64,000 nucleotides of DNA from Erysipelotrichaceae bacterium (GTDB taxonomy: Bacteria; Bacillota_I; Bacilli_A; Erysipelotrichales; Erysipelotrichaceae), in contig JAFYHQ010000020.1 in NCBI GenBank assembly GCA_017539105.1, forward strand, positions 34,623-98,622, read 5' to 3'. Position numbers and translations under genes: made by a program. Shown one piece after another: positions 16,571 to 25,410 of this stretch. The notes under the pieces were generated by a model that made no database searches, was not told the origin of the DNA, and saw only the letters and a list, made by a program, of their open reading frames with translations. Every line of letters begins with the position of its first letter. The stretch's first letter is position 1.

Positions 16571-17674
16571 TTATCTTGAACTTGCCTGAAGCGTCACTTC
16601 GAAGTGAAGTTCCTCATCGTTCCTCAGGATCGTGACATCGACTTTGTCTCCGACAGCTTTTCCATCCAGGACTTTCGAGAGATCGGCATAGGTTTCGATC
16701 GCGTGATCATCGATTGCAATGATCGCGTCGTTCGCCTGGATGCCGGCAGCATCTGCGCTTCCGCCTTCGATGACTTCCGAGATCAGTACGCCTTTGGAAC
16801 TGTAATACGAACTGGAAGTATAGACTCTGACACCTAAGGCTGCCCTGTCTTTCACATAGCCGTTCTGAATCAGCTCATCAACGACTCTGACAACGGTGTT
16901 TGCCGGGATGGCATAGCCCATGCCTTCGACGGTCGTAGTCATGGAAGAAGACTTCTTCGCGTTGACGATGCCGATCAGATTGCCGTTGATATCGAACAGA
17001 CCTCCGCCTGAATTGCCTTCATTGACTGCCGCATTGGTCTGAATGACCGACATATAGACATTATTGATATAGATCTCTTTCTCCAAAGCGGAAACGATGC
17101 CGTTGGAGCAGGAAATGCCTAAACCTAACGGATTGCCGATCGCGATCACATCCTGGCCAAGCATCAGCTGATCCGAATCCACAAACAATGCGAACGGCAG
17201 ATTCTCTTTATCGATCTTCAGTACGGCCAGATCGGTTCTTGCATCATAACCGACCAGTCTTGCGCCGACGACTTCTCCCGTATAGAGTTTCACCTGTATC
17301 GTGTTTTCATCCGTGAGGCCATCGATCACATGTTCGTTGGTGACGATATAGCCATCGGAAGAGAAGATGACACCGGAACCGGTCGAAGTCGAAGTCGTGG
17401 TTCCGCCTCCGAAGATGAAATATCCGCCGCCCATGGATGTTTCGACTTTGCAGCTGATTTCAACCACGGTATTGTAAGCTTTCTCGATCGCTTTGGTGTA
17501 ATCGGTTTTTTCGATATTCGTATATTCTACTTCGTTCAGGATGACGTTATCTTGCGTTTCCGTAACGTTGCGGACATTGCGGTCATAATAGGATAATACG
17601 CCGAATGTTCCGATTCCTGAACCCAGTAAGGCTACCAGAAACAATATGATAAGAGATTTAACGTTTATTTTCAT
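16571..17674 (-). CDS. htrA: HtrA/DegP-like membrane-anchored serine protease
   Basis: 367-residue quality-control protease. One N-terminal transmembrane anchor (residues 8-28) is followed by a linker and a Gly/Thr-rich loop, then the trypsin-like domain with catalytic His115 (NEHVIDG), Asp148 (DARTDLAVLKID) and Ser222 (NEGNSGGGLFD). A C-terminal PDZ domain begins near LGVRVYTSS. The longest frame starts at 17689, but the predicted transcription start falls at about 17688 and the GGAGGTGAGG ribosome site lies inside that segment, so ATG 17674 is the real start. The promoter carries an 11-bp-spaced TTCA activator site. Divergent from a CPBP protease gene. Confidence 0.93.
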   Translation of the reverse strand: MKINVKSLIILFLVALLGSGIGTFGVLSYYDRNVRNVTETQDNVILNEVEYTNIEKTDYTKAIEKAYNTVVEISCKVETSMGGGYFIFGGGTTTSTSTGSGVIFSSDGYIVTNEHVIDGLTDENTIQVKLYTGEVVGARLVGYDARTDLAVLKIDKENLPFALFVDSDQLMLGQDVIAIGNPLGLGISCSNGIVSALEKEIYINNVYMSVIQTNAAVNEGNSGGGLFDINGNLIGIVNAKKSSSMTTTVEGMGYAIPANTVVRVVDELIQNGYVKDRAALGVRVYTSSSYYSSKGVLISEVIEGGSADAAGIQANDAIIAIDDHAIETYADLSKVLDGKAVGDKVDVTILRNDEELHFEVTLQASSR

Positions 17675-17694
17675 ACTCCTCACCTCCATGAAAT

Positions 17695-17726
17695 ACTATA
17701 GAACCGGAATGTGAACTTTAACTGAA
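17695..17726 (-). promoter_or_regulatory. Activator-type promoter of htrA with two TTCA repeats
   Basis: On the minus strand: TTCAGT (17726-17721), TTCACA (17715-17710), 9-bp spacer, TATAGT (17700-17695). Repeat spacing is 11 bp. The architecture is identical to the sites before the VTC gene and the response regulator gene. Confidence 0.72.
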
Positions 17727-17750
17727 TTTTCTAAAAACCCATAAAAGTTA

Positions 17751-17756
17751 TATAAT
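17751..17756 (+). promoter_or_regulatory. -10 box of leaderless CPBP gene promoter
   Basis: TATAAT with exactly 6 nt to the ATG at 17763. No ribosome site is present between. Confidence 0.62.
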
Positions 17757-17762
17757 TTTCAT

Positions 17763-18683
17763 ATGAGCAACATCAAGGGCAAAAGAATCAGCCGCAAGAC
17801 CGCAGTCAGACATTTCAATATCGTAGGAACCTTGCTGACGGTCTATACCTTGTTTGTGCTGGTCATTCCTTTTGTCTTTCATTATTATCTGGTCAGTACG
17901 GATTCAGATATCCTGAAGGATACTTTCCTGTATTTCGGGATTTATTTTATTGTGATCGTTTTCGGTACGGTGATTCCATTCTGGCTGATGCGTAAATTCT
18001 TTCAGATCCCGTTAAGGCTGATCAATACGAAAATACGGACGACGTTCGTCAACCTTTTTGTGCAGACGATCGTCTTTTTTACGATCTGCATCGTTTCCAC
18101 TTATGTATCGAATATCCTGTTTGCGTATTTCGGATTGGAAGGGAAACTGATCAGCAGCATCGGTTTAAGCTATGATGCGGGTTACCTGGATAATCTGCTT
18201 TACGTATTCATGCTAGTGATCGTAACGCCGATGATCGAGGAATATGCGTTCAGAGGCGTATTGCTTAGCGTTTTAGGAAGATATGGAAAGAATTTCGGAT
18301 TGTATGCCAGCGCGGTCGTCTTCGCTTTTGCGCATGTGCATTTTGCCGAATATCTGCCGGCATTCTGCATGGGCGTCCTGTTGGGAAAGACCGCTTTGCG
18401 TTATCGCAGCATCGGTCCGACGATCATCATTCATATCCTGTTCAACGTTCTGATCTATTCTTTATGCGTCATCCCGTCTTCGATTGCCGGGTATATGGCT
18501 TACGGTCTGGCAGGCGTTTTCGTCATCAGTATCTACCTGTATATCTCCGGACGTTATGAACGGGTCTATGTGCAGAAACTGAATTCCGCCAGCAATACTT
18601 ATCTTTTATTCTTCAGCTGTTTCATGGTGATACTCAGCCTGATGCTGATGATATTGCAGACGATTTTTTCTCTATTTATATAA
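17763..18683 (+). CDS. CPBP-family intramembrane metalloprotease
   Basis: 306-residue protein with about eight transmembrane helices. The CPBP/Abi motifs are present: EEYAFRGVLL near residue 160 (motif 1, EExxxR), FAFAHVHF (motif 2, His) and a third His in IIIHILFN. Family members cleave substrates in the membrane (eukaryotic Rce1 is related); the substrate here is unknown. The N-terminus is basic (NIKGKRISRKTAVR). The mRNA is predicted to be leaderless. It is divergent from htrA, another membrane-linked protease, within a 73-bp shared region. Confidence 0.9.
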   Translation: MSNIKGKRISRKTAVRHFNIVGTLLTVYTLFVLVIPFVFHYYLVSTDSDILKDTFLYFGIYFIVIVFGTVIPFWLMRKFFQIPLRLINTKIRTTFVNLFVQTIVFFTICIVSTYVSNILFAYFGLEGKLISSIGLSYDAGYLDNLLYVFMLVIVTPMIEEYAFRGVLLSVLGRYGKNFGLYASAVVFAFAHVHFAEYLPAFCMGVLLGKTALRYRSIGPTIIIHILFNVLIYSLCVIPSSIAGYMAYGLAGVFVISIYLYISGRYERVYVQKLNSASNTYLLFFSCFMVILSLMLMILQTIFSLFI

Positions 18684-18739
18684 ATTTTTCATATAATAAC
18701 AGTAGATATATTTTAATAGATATTTAAGAGGTAATATTT

Positions 18740-19477
18740 ATGGATGAGTTCTGGTATACTCCTACAACGATGCGTGAAATCAAAGGAAACGGCTATCAGG
18801 CATTTAAGATGTTCGGCCCGACTTATTTTTTCTGGCTGATCCTTCTTGTGTTGGCTTGCGTTTGGGGAAAGATTTTCTTTCCGAAGATGAGCCAGGAAAA
18901 ACGGCACAAAGTCTATGTCATTCTGACCTGGATGATGCTGATCGATGAGATCGCCAAATATGTCATGACGATACTGACGCACCAGTTCGAATGGCAGCTT
19001 CTGCCGTTCCATCTGTGTTCCATCAATATCTTTGTCTGCTTGTGGCATACGCTTCATCCGACGGAAACCGCAAAGGAAGCATTATATTCCGTCTGCATTC
19101 CTGCTGGTCTGGTTGCTTTGCTGTCGCCGAACTGGATCTGCCTGCCATTGTTCAATTTCATGCACATCCATTCCGCTTTGATGCATGTGCTGCTGATCTT
19201 ATATCCGGTGCTGATCTTATGCGAAGGCTACCGTCCGAATCCGAAAAATATCCTTAAGGTACTGGCTTATCTGGTATGCGCTGCCGGTGTCGCTTTCATA
19301 GTCAACAGCCTGGTGGGAACGAATTTCTTCTTCTTAAGAGGCCACAACAATAATCCGGCACTGATGCTGATAAGCAATATTTTCGGCAAGTTCTATCTGG
19401 CAGGACTGATCGTTCTGGTACTGATCGTTCTGTTCCTGATGTATCTTCCTTGGCTGTTCAATAGAAAAACGGCGTAA
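18740..19477 (+). CDS. YwaF/TMEM164-like membrane protein
   Basis: 245-residue polytopic membrane protein with about seven helices. Family features: the conserved LPFHLCSINIF segment near residue 90, an HxxxxMHVLLIL motif near residue 142, and VNSLVGTNFFFLRG in the last third. It matches the YwaF/TIGR02206 group, related to TMEM164 acyltransferases, so lipid acyl chemistry is possible but unproven. Ribosome site gaggt precedes the ATG. Followed after 5 nt by the GAF-ABC gene, suggesting one operon. Confidence 0.83.
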   Translation: MDEFWYTPTTMREIKGNGYQAFKMFGPTYFFWLILLVLACVWGKIFFPKMSQEKRHKVYVILTWMMLIDEIAKYVMTILTHQFEWQLLPFHLCSINIFVCLWHTLHPTETAKEALYSVCIPAGLVALLSPNWICLPLFNFMHIHSALMHVLLILYPVLILCEGYRPNPKNILKVLAYLVCAAGVAFIVNSLVGTNFFFLRGHNNNPALMLISNIFGKFYLAGLIVLVLIVLFLMYLPWLFNRKTA

Positions 19478-19482
19478 TCATT

Positions 19483-20667
19483 ATGACATCTGCAGAAATC
19501 TTATGGCGCGTGGTCGAAGACCTGCATGCCAACAATCAGTTTGAAGAAGTCTTAAGTAATACACTTACGGTTTTTGAGGATGCTTTCAAAGTCAAAAGCG
19601 CTTCCTGCTGGGTCACGGATAAGAAGAGCCATCGCATCTATGTGATCGCCAATACGGGAGAAGTGGATTTCACCGGTTACAGTGTGGACTATGGCGAAGG
19701 GATCGTCGGGAAAGCGACGGTAGAAGGCCGTACACTGACGGATGAAGATCCGGATGTCATGATCAGCGATGATGAAAAACATTTTATCGAAGGTCATTGC
19801 ATGGCAGTGCCGTTGCATTCGCCTTATGGAAACTATGGCGCTATCCTTTTAAGCAACCGTGCGAGTCGATTTACTTCGGAAGAAATCAAGATCTGTGAAA
19901 ATATCGCCTCTTTGATCGCTTTGGATCTGGAAGAAAAAGATACGTTCTCTTTCGATGACAACCGGAAGGTCATTCTTTCCTTGCGAGGCGTCATCAAGGA
20001 ATTCATGTCCGGAGAAGAGATCCGCAGGATCCTGAAAGGAATCGATCTGGATATCTATGAGAAAGAACTTTTGGTCGTATTAGGCGAGTCAGGATGCGGC
20101 AAATCGACGATGCTGAATATCATCGGCGGCATGGATGAACTGACACAGGGGCAGATGCTGGTGGAGGGAAAAGATTTTTCCCATCCGAGTGAGAAAGAAC
20201 TGACAGATTATCGCAGGGACTATATCGGCTATATCTTCCAGTCATACAATCTGATGCCGAATCTGAACGCTTTGGAAAATATCGAATTTATCGCAGAGAT
20301 CGCTAAAAATCCTCTGGATTCCGAGGAAGCTTTGGAACAGGTCGGTCTGGCAGATCGCTGGAACCGTTATCCTTCTTCGATGTCAGGCGGCCAGCAGCAG
20401 CGTGTCTGTATCGCGCGTGCTATCGTCAAGGATCCGATGATCATTCTGGCGGATGAGCCGACTGCGGCTTTGGATTTCGTGACTGGCCAGGGCGTTCTGA
20501 AAGTCATTGAAAAGATCGTCAGGGAACGCGGCAAAACGGTCATCATGGTTACCCACAACGTAGAGATCGCCAAGATGGCGGATCGTGTCATAAAACTGAA
20601 GAACGGCAAGATTTCAAGCGTACGAATCAACCATCATCCTTTGCATGCGGAGGATCTGTCCTGGTAG
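19483..20667 (+). CDS. GAF domain fused to LolD/MacB-type ABC ATPase
   Basis: 394-residue fusion. Residues 1-150 are a GAF-like sensor domain (SASCWVTDKKSHRIYVIANTGE, GEGIVGKATVEGR, HCMAVPLHSPYGNYGAILLSN). Residues 165-394 are an ABC ATPase with Walker A GESGCGKST, Q-loop FQSYN, signature MSGGQQQR, Walker B IILADEPTA and the H-loop TH. It pairs with the FtsX-type permease 3 nt downstream to form a MacB-like exporter or mechanotransmission complex. Fusion of a GAF sensor directly to the ATPase is unusual and suggests ligand control of the transporter from the cytosol. No ribosome site is visible. Confidence 0.9.
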   Translation: MTSAEILWRVVEDLHANNQFEEVLSNTLTVFEDAFKVKSASCWVTDKKSHRIYVIANTGEVDFTGYSVDYGEGIVGKATVEGRTLTDEDPDVMISDDEKHFIEGHCMAVPLHSPYGNYGAILLSNRASRFTSEEIKICENIASLIALDLEEKDTFSFDDNRKVILSLRGVIKEFMSGEEIRRILKGIDLDIYEKELLVVLGESGCGKSTMLNIIGGMDELTQGQMLVEGKDFSHPSEKELTDYRRDYIGYIFQSYNLMPNLNALENIEFIAEIAKNPLDSEEALEQVGLADRWNRYPSSMSGGQQQRVCIARAIVKDPMIILADEPTAALDFVTGQGVLKVIEKIVRERGKTVIMVTHNVEIAKMADRVIKLKNGKISSVRINHHPLHAEDLSW

Positions 20668-20670
20668 TTT

Positions 20671-23600
20671 ATGAAAAAGACACAGCGTATCGATTCATTA
20701 CGTAATATTCAGAAAAGGATCATATCCTTTTTATCAGTATGCATTATCGTCATGCTGGGAATCGGCGGTTTTTCGACTGCTCTTTTAGAGAACAACGGTA
20801 TTCGTAATGGTGCGCTGGATTATTATGAGGAAGTCAATTTTAAAGATTTCGAACTGGTATCTTCCGCAGGCTTTACTGAAGAAGATCTGAAAAAAATAAA
20901 GGATCAGCCATATGTAGAAGATGTCGAAGGAGCGATCGTCGTTTCCGGTCAGCTAATCAGCGGAGAGAAACAGATCAAAGTCGAAATCGATTCGGTAACT
21001 GAAAGGATTTCAAAGCCTTATCTTTATGAAGGCATAAAGCCCACTGCTCCGGATGAATGTGCCATTTCGATCGATCTTGCCAGGAAACTGGATCTTTCGA
21101 TCGGCAACACCGTCACCATCAGGATCACAAGCGTTTTCGATGAAGATGCTTTATATAATACATCGTTCCGGATCGTGGGAACCGTTACTCATCCGGATTA
21201 TCTGCGTCAGGACTCGAAATATGTGGTTTTCCTGAACGAGAATGCCTTCGACAAATCATTGACCGATGACCGCTACAGCAAAGCGTATCTGAAAGTATCG
21301 ATCGGCGATGAGACAGATGTTTTTTCGGATGAATATACTGCAAAAGCCGAAGAGATCTATCGGAAACTGTGCAGTCTTTCGGATGTTCTTTCCAAGGAAC
21401 AGGAAGACAGCATAAAGAAAGAATTCATGGATGAATTCGAAGAAAAGAAAGCGGATGCGGAAAAACAGCTGGAGAATGCCAGGGAAAACATTGCCAGCGC
21501 GGAAGATGAGATCCTTTCCGGCAATTCGCAGCTTCAGGAAGCAATCGATGAACTGAATCGAAAAAAACAGGAAGCCGAAGCGGCGCTGGATCAGGCACGC
21601 GCCCAGATCGCATCAGGAGAGAGTGAACTGAGAGCTGCCAAGATCGAACTGGATCAGGGCGAAGCCGATTATGCCGAGAAGATGGGCTATTATGAAGCAG
21701 CGCAGAATCGTGTGAAAGAATATCGTGAATCGGCAGTAAAGCCTGCCGAGGAAGGAAGCAAGATCCTGGAAGCGTTCAGAGATCTGATCGAATGGGCGGA
21801 TGAACAGGATGATCTGAATGAACCTGCAAGAAGCATGATCGAACTGCTGCGTAAATATATCGATGCTTCCGATCTGTTCAGGGAAGAGGTCCGTGTCGCT
21901 TATTTCAATGTGGCGGCTGCCGAACTGGCGATGGTGGACACGACAGAATATGAGGAACAGGCTAATCAGGAGATCGCGATCGCCAGGGCTGTATTCATGC
22001 ATAATGTGGATGGTCTGGTTATCAGCAATCTTGAAATCGATAAGATCATGGATCAGTTCGAAAGAATGATCGAAGATATCGGATATGGAGAACATCTGAG
22101 TGAAGAACTGCTGCAAAGGATCCGCGAACTGATGCACGAGTATCACGATCTTCCGAACGATATACTGGCAGACCGGATCGAAAAATTTGGTAAAACATGC
22201 GCGATCTATGACTGCATCGATACAGCAGAAGAAACACTTGCGGATATGAAAGAAGATTTTACAGACGCACGCAAGCGTCTTGACGATGGCTGGAAAGAAT
22301 ATGAAGAGGGCAAACAGAAGCTTGCGGATGCCAAGTGGGAACTGGAATATAATGAAATCAATCTGCAGCAGCAGTTTGCCGATGCGCAGAAACAGATCGA
22401 TAACGCCAGAGAAAAGCTGATCTCAGGAGATAAACAGCTTGTCGATTACAAGCAGGAGTATGATGAGAAATACAACGAATATGAAACACAGGTAAAGGAT
22501 GCCCAGAAACAGATCGATGAAATCGAAGCCATATGGCTGGTTGAAGATCTGGATGCGAATATGGGTTATTTTGATCTGAAATCCAATTTCGATTCTGTCA
22601 GCAAGACCGGCATGGGCCTGGGTGTCTTGTTCCTGATCGTCGGAGCGATGGTCACGGCGTCGACTCTAATCATCATTATCGATGACCAGCGCAAGCAGGT
22701 AGGTACGACCAAGGCATTCGGTTTCCATAACGGAGAAATCTTAGGAAAATATCTGGTTTTCGGCATTTCTGCCGCAATCATCGGTTCATTATCCGGTGTC
22801 GTTCTGGCAAAGTTCCTGGCGAAATATGTCCTGAAGATCATGGATCGCTCGAATATGTATGCGTTCCGGATGGGTGAGCCGACGATATCGCCTGTCTATA
22901 TCCTTATCGTCGTGCTGATTGCCGTTGCCATGTGTGTACTGGTAACGATCGCTGCCTGCAGCGGCCTGATCCGGACACCGGCGGCTTTGCTGATGAAAGG
23001 AGAGATCCTGAAGAAGATCCGTAAAAAGAAAAACAGCGCAAGAAAACAGTCGCATAAATCACTGTATTCCCGTCTGATCCTGCGTAACATGATCAACGAT
23101 AAGGCGCGTGTGCTGGTAACGATTGCCATCATTGCGGGCAGCTGTCTGATCGTAGGTCTTGGTTTTACCATGAAGGATGCGTTCGATGGCATGGTCACTC
23201 ATCAGGTCAGCGATATCTATATCTATGATATCCGGGTCGATCTTCCGGAATCGCTGTCCGAAGAGAGCAGAGAGAAAGTAGAGAAGTATTTCTCTGATAA
23301 TGATATCGATTATTCCCCGGCACGTTATGAATCGCGTCTGTACAGTGATAATGGTTCGATCACGGCATTGACGATGATTACCGGAGATGATGATCTTGGC
23401 CGTTTCATCGGCATTCATGATCCGGAAACAAAGAAAGATGTCATATTGCCGAAGGATGGCGTACTGGCACAGCATCGTTTCCTTGAAGCGTTTGATTATG
23501 AAACGGGAGATGCGCTGAAGATGTATGACGATGGGCTGCATCTTACCGATGTACCGATTTCCGGTTCTTTCTATAACTATTACGGACGTTACTTCATCAG

Positions 23601-24174
23601 TTCGTTTGAAGCATATGAAAAGATCTTCGGCACAGATGCGAGCATCAACGCCTACTATGTGAACCTGAATGGAAAGAATGTTTCCCGATTTGAAGAAGAC
23701 CTGTCCGAAATCAACAGCGATATCGGCTACGATACCCCGGATTCTTTCGTCTTGCGTACTTCTTCCATTTCTCAGATGTACAGCATCATCATCGTGATGA
23801 TGATCGTGATCGCTATCATCCTTTCGTTCATGATCCTGATGAATATGACGAATATCTATATCAGCAAGAAGCGTAAGGAAGTCATCATCATGCGAATCAA
23901 TGGATTCAGCTACAAAGATACGATCATCTATCTGATCCGTGAAACGATCCTGACAACGATTCTGGGCATCCTGTTTGGCATCGTTCTGGGCTATTTTCTG
24001 GCACCGCTGCTGATTTCCTTCTGTCAGTCGGCAGACAACCAGTTCATCACGGCATTCAATTTCAGAGCCTGGGCGATCGCTTCCGGAATCGAGATCCTGT
24101 TCGCATTCATCGTGAATCTGATCGCATACCGCAAGATCAGATCATTCAATATGCGCGAGATCACCGCATCATAG
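20671..24174 (+). CDS. FtsX-like ABC permease with giant extracytoplasmic coiled coil
   Basis: 1167-residue membrane protein, partner of the GAF-ABC ATPase. After TM1 (about residues 18-38) comes a roughly 600-residue external region: a MacB-PCD-like part, then long charged coiled coil rich in Glu/Lys/Gln/Asp (EEKKADAEKQLENARENI, KKQEAEAALDQARAQIA). Three helices of the first FtsX unit follow (VLFLIVGAMVTASTLIIIID, the AAIIGSLSGVV region and ILIVVLIAVAMCVLV), then a second PCD-like domain and the last FtsX unit (SIIIVMMIVIAIILSF, TILGILFGIVLGYFL, IEILFAFIVNLIAY). The layout resembles transporters that act on envelope proteins or peptides. The substrate is unknown. Confidence 0.9.
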   Translation: MKKTQRIDSLRNIQKRIISFLSVCIIVMLGIGGFSTALLENNGIRNGALDYYEEVNFKDFELVSSAGFTEEDLKKIKDQPYVEDVEGAIVVSGQLISGEKQIKVEIDSVTERISKPYLYEGIKPTAPDECAISIDLARKLDLSIGNTVTIRITSVFDEDALYNTSFRIVGTVTHPDYLRQDSKYVVFLNENAFDKSLTDDRYSKAYLKVSIGDETDVFSDEYTAKAEEIYRKLCSLSDVLSKEQEDSIKKEFMDEFEEKKADAEKQLENARENIASAEDEILSGNSQLQEAIDELNRKKQEAEAALDQARAQIASGESELRAAKIELDQGEADYAEKMGYYEAAQNRVKEYRESAVKPAEEGSKILEAFRDLIEWADEQDDLNEPARSMIELLRKYIDASDLFREEVRVAYFNVAAAELAMVDTTEYEEQANQEIAIARAVFMHNVDGLVISNLEIDKIMDQFERMIEDIGYGEHLSEELLQRIRELMHEYHDLPNDILADRIEKFGKTCAIYDCIDTAEETLADMKEDFTDARKRLDDGWKEYEEGKQKLADAKWELEYNEINLQQQFADAQKQIDNAREKLISGDKQLVDYKQEYDEKYNEYETQVKDAQKQIDEIEAIWLVEDLDANMGYFDLKSNFDSVSKTGMGLGVLFLIVGAMVTASTLIIIIDDQRKQVGTTKAFGFHNGEILGKYLVFGISAAIIGSLSGVVLAKFLAKYVLKIMDRSNMYAFRMGEPTISPVYILIVVLIAVAMCVLVTIAACSGLIRTPAALLMKGEILKKIRKKKNSARKQSHKSLYSRLILRNMINDKARVLVTIAIIAGSCLIVGLGFTMKDAFDGMVTHQVSDIYIYDIRVDLPESLSEESREKVEKYFSDNDIDYSPARYESRLYSDNGSITALTMITGDDDLGRFIGIHDPETKKDVILPKDGVLAQHRFLEAFDYETGDALKMYDDGLHLTDVPISGSFYNYYGRYFISSFEAYEKIFGTDASINAYYVNLNGKNVSRFEEDLSEINSDIGYDTPDSFVLRTSSISQMYSIIIVMMIVIAIILSFMILMNMTNIYISKKRKEVIIMRINGFSYKDTIIYLIRETILTTILGILFGIVLGYFLAPLLISFCQSADNQFITAFNFRAWAIASGIEILFAFIVNLIAYRKIRSFNMREITAS

Positions 24175-24205
24175 GCAATACTGACGGATTCAGGCAAAAG
24201 CATTT

Positions 24206-24231
24206 CAAAGATGACCTTGGTCATCTTTTCT
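24206..24231 (+). terminator. Terminator of the GAF-ABC/FtsX operon
   Basis: Stem aaagatgacc/ggtcatcttt with a very short loop followed by T/C tract. Confidence 0.8.
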
Positions 24232-24264
24232 TTCTATGGATACAGTGAAGTGATACAATGATTT

Positions 24265-24284
24265 TAGTTAGATAAAGCTAACTA
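24265..24284 (+). promoter_or_regulatory. Palindromic operator over the start of the BAAT-like gene transcript
   Basis: Perfect 7-bp inverted repeat tagttag-ataaag-ctaacta directly downstream of a TACAAT -10 box (24254-24259), covering the predicted transcription start. Probably bound by a MarR/TetR-type repressor not encoded next to it. Confidence 0.55.
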
Positions 24285-24303
24285 TCGGAATAAAGGAGAG
24301 GAT

Positions 24304-25224
24304 ATGAAAGCGAAACGGTATTTTACAGTCGATGCGGATGGCTTCTATGGCGCATATTATCCTATCAGTGGTGCAGATCACGCGTTTATCGCCATGCTTG
24401 GAGATGACATCGATGATCTGCTGGCTAAGACCGGAGTGAAATGGCTGCACGAGAGAGGATACAGCTGCCTGACCATGTCTCCGGCAAAAGCGGATTACGG
24501 GCATCATAACTATCCTTTGGAACGTTTCGAAAAAGCCATTGCTTTCCTCAAGGAACAAGGAAACAGAAAGATCGGCATCATCGGCGCTTCTACGACAGGC
24601 ATGCTGGCGTTGATCGCGGCATCCTATTATTCCGATATCACGATGACACTGGCATTCTCTCCAAGCGATTTTGTGATGGAAGGGTTCTATCGCGATGGCA
24701 AGGATGGCGCCACAGAACGTCCGGGGGATGGGGAATCGACAGTATCGCTTGATGGCAAGCCATTGCCTTATCTGCCATTCGCTTACCGTCATCCGGAATA
24801 CTGGCAAAAGATACAGGAAGAAAGCAAAGGAAGCGGGAATTTCATCAGTTCAATCCAACTCTTTGATGAAAGCGAAAAACGTCATCCGCTTCAAGAAGAA
24901 GAAAAGATCAAAGTAGAAAAGATCCAGGGACATATCGTTCTTATCGGAGCTGAAGACGATGTCTTATGGGACACCTGCCGTTATATCCATCGGATGGAAG
25001 AACGTTTGTCTCAGATGGAACACAGCTGTACCTATGACACATTGTGTTACAGATATGGAACACATTTCATTTTCCCTGAAAGCATGCTGAAGATGATGCT
25101 GCCGATCGCTTCGAAGCTGATTCTCGGACTGATGTTCCGTTCCGCAAAGGAACATTCTCTTGAATGCAAAGAGACCAGGATCGATATCGAACGGAAACTG
25201 CAGCCGATCTTAAAGAACTGGTAA
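24304..25224 (+). CDS. Alpha/beta hydrolase, BAAT C-terminal (acyl-CoA thioesterase-like) domain
   Basis: 306-residue cytosolic protein. The nucleophile elbow GASTTG has Ser96; the acid is probably Asp in LIGAEDDVLWDT; the His is in YGTHFIFPES near the end. These match the C-terminal domain of bile-acid-CoA:amino acid acyltransferase / acyl-CoA thioester hydrolase proteins, but the Ig-like N-terminal domain of that family is missing. Here Ser replaces the Cys used by the mammalian acyltransferase, favouring hydrolase activity. Ribosome site aaaggagagg. A palindrome at its promoter suggests repressor control. Substrate unknown. Confidence 0.82.
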   Translation: MKAKRYFTVDADGFYGAYYPISGADHAFIAMLGDDIDDLLAKTGVKWLHERGYSCLTMSPAKADYGHHNYPLERFEKAIAFLKEQGNRKIGIIGASTTGMLALIAASYYSDITMTLAFSPSDFVMEGFYRDGKDGATERPGDGESTVSLDGKPLPYLPFAYRHPEYWQKIQEESKGSGNFISSIQLFDESEKRHPLQEEEKIKVEKIQGHIVLIGAEDDVLWDTCRYIHRMEERLSQMEHSCTYDTLCYRYGTHFIFPESMLKMMLPIASKLILGLMFRSAKEHSLECKETRIDIERKLQPILKNW

Positions 25225-25238
25225 CTGCTTATCTCTTT

Positions 25239-25267
25239 TTGACAAAGGTTTTCTCATAAGGTAAAGT
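25239..25267 (+). promoter_or_regulatory. Strong SigA-type promoter of the VanY-like gene
   Basis: Consensus TTGACA (25239-25244), 17-bp spacer, TAAAGT (25262-25267). A leader of about 135 nt runs to the ATG at 25411 with no obvious reading frame. Confidence 0.75.
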
Positions 25268-25410
25268 TGAAATATAGAAGATAAGGTTTGTGACTCGCTC
25301 TTTGAGGCTTATCCTTGAAACAAATACTTTTTCAGATGTTTTAGGAACGGATCAAAGAGTTTTTGTTAGAGTAGAAGATTATTTCACGAAAAGTGAAAGA
25401 GGGGAGATTT

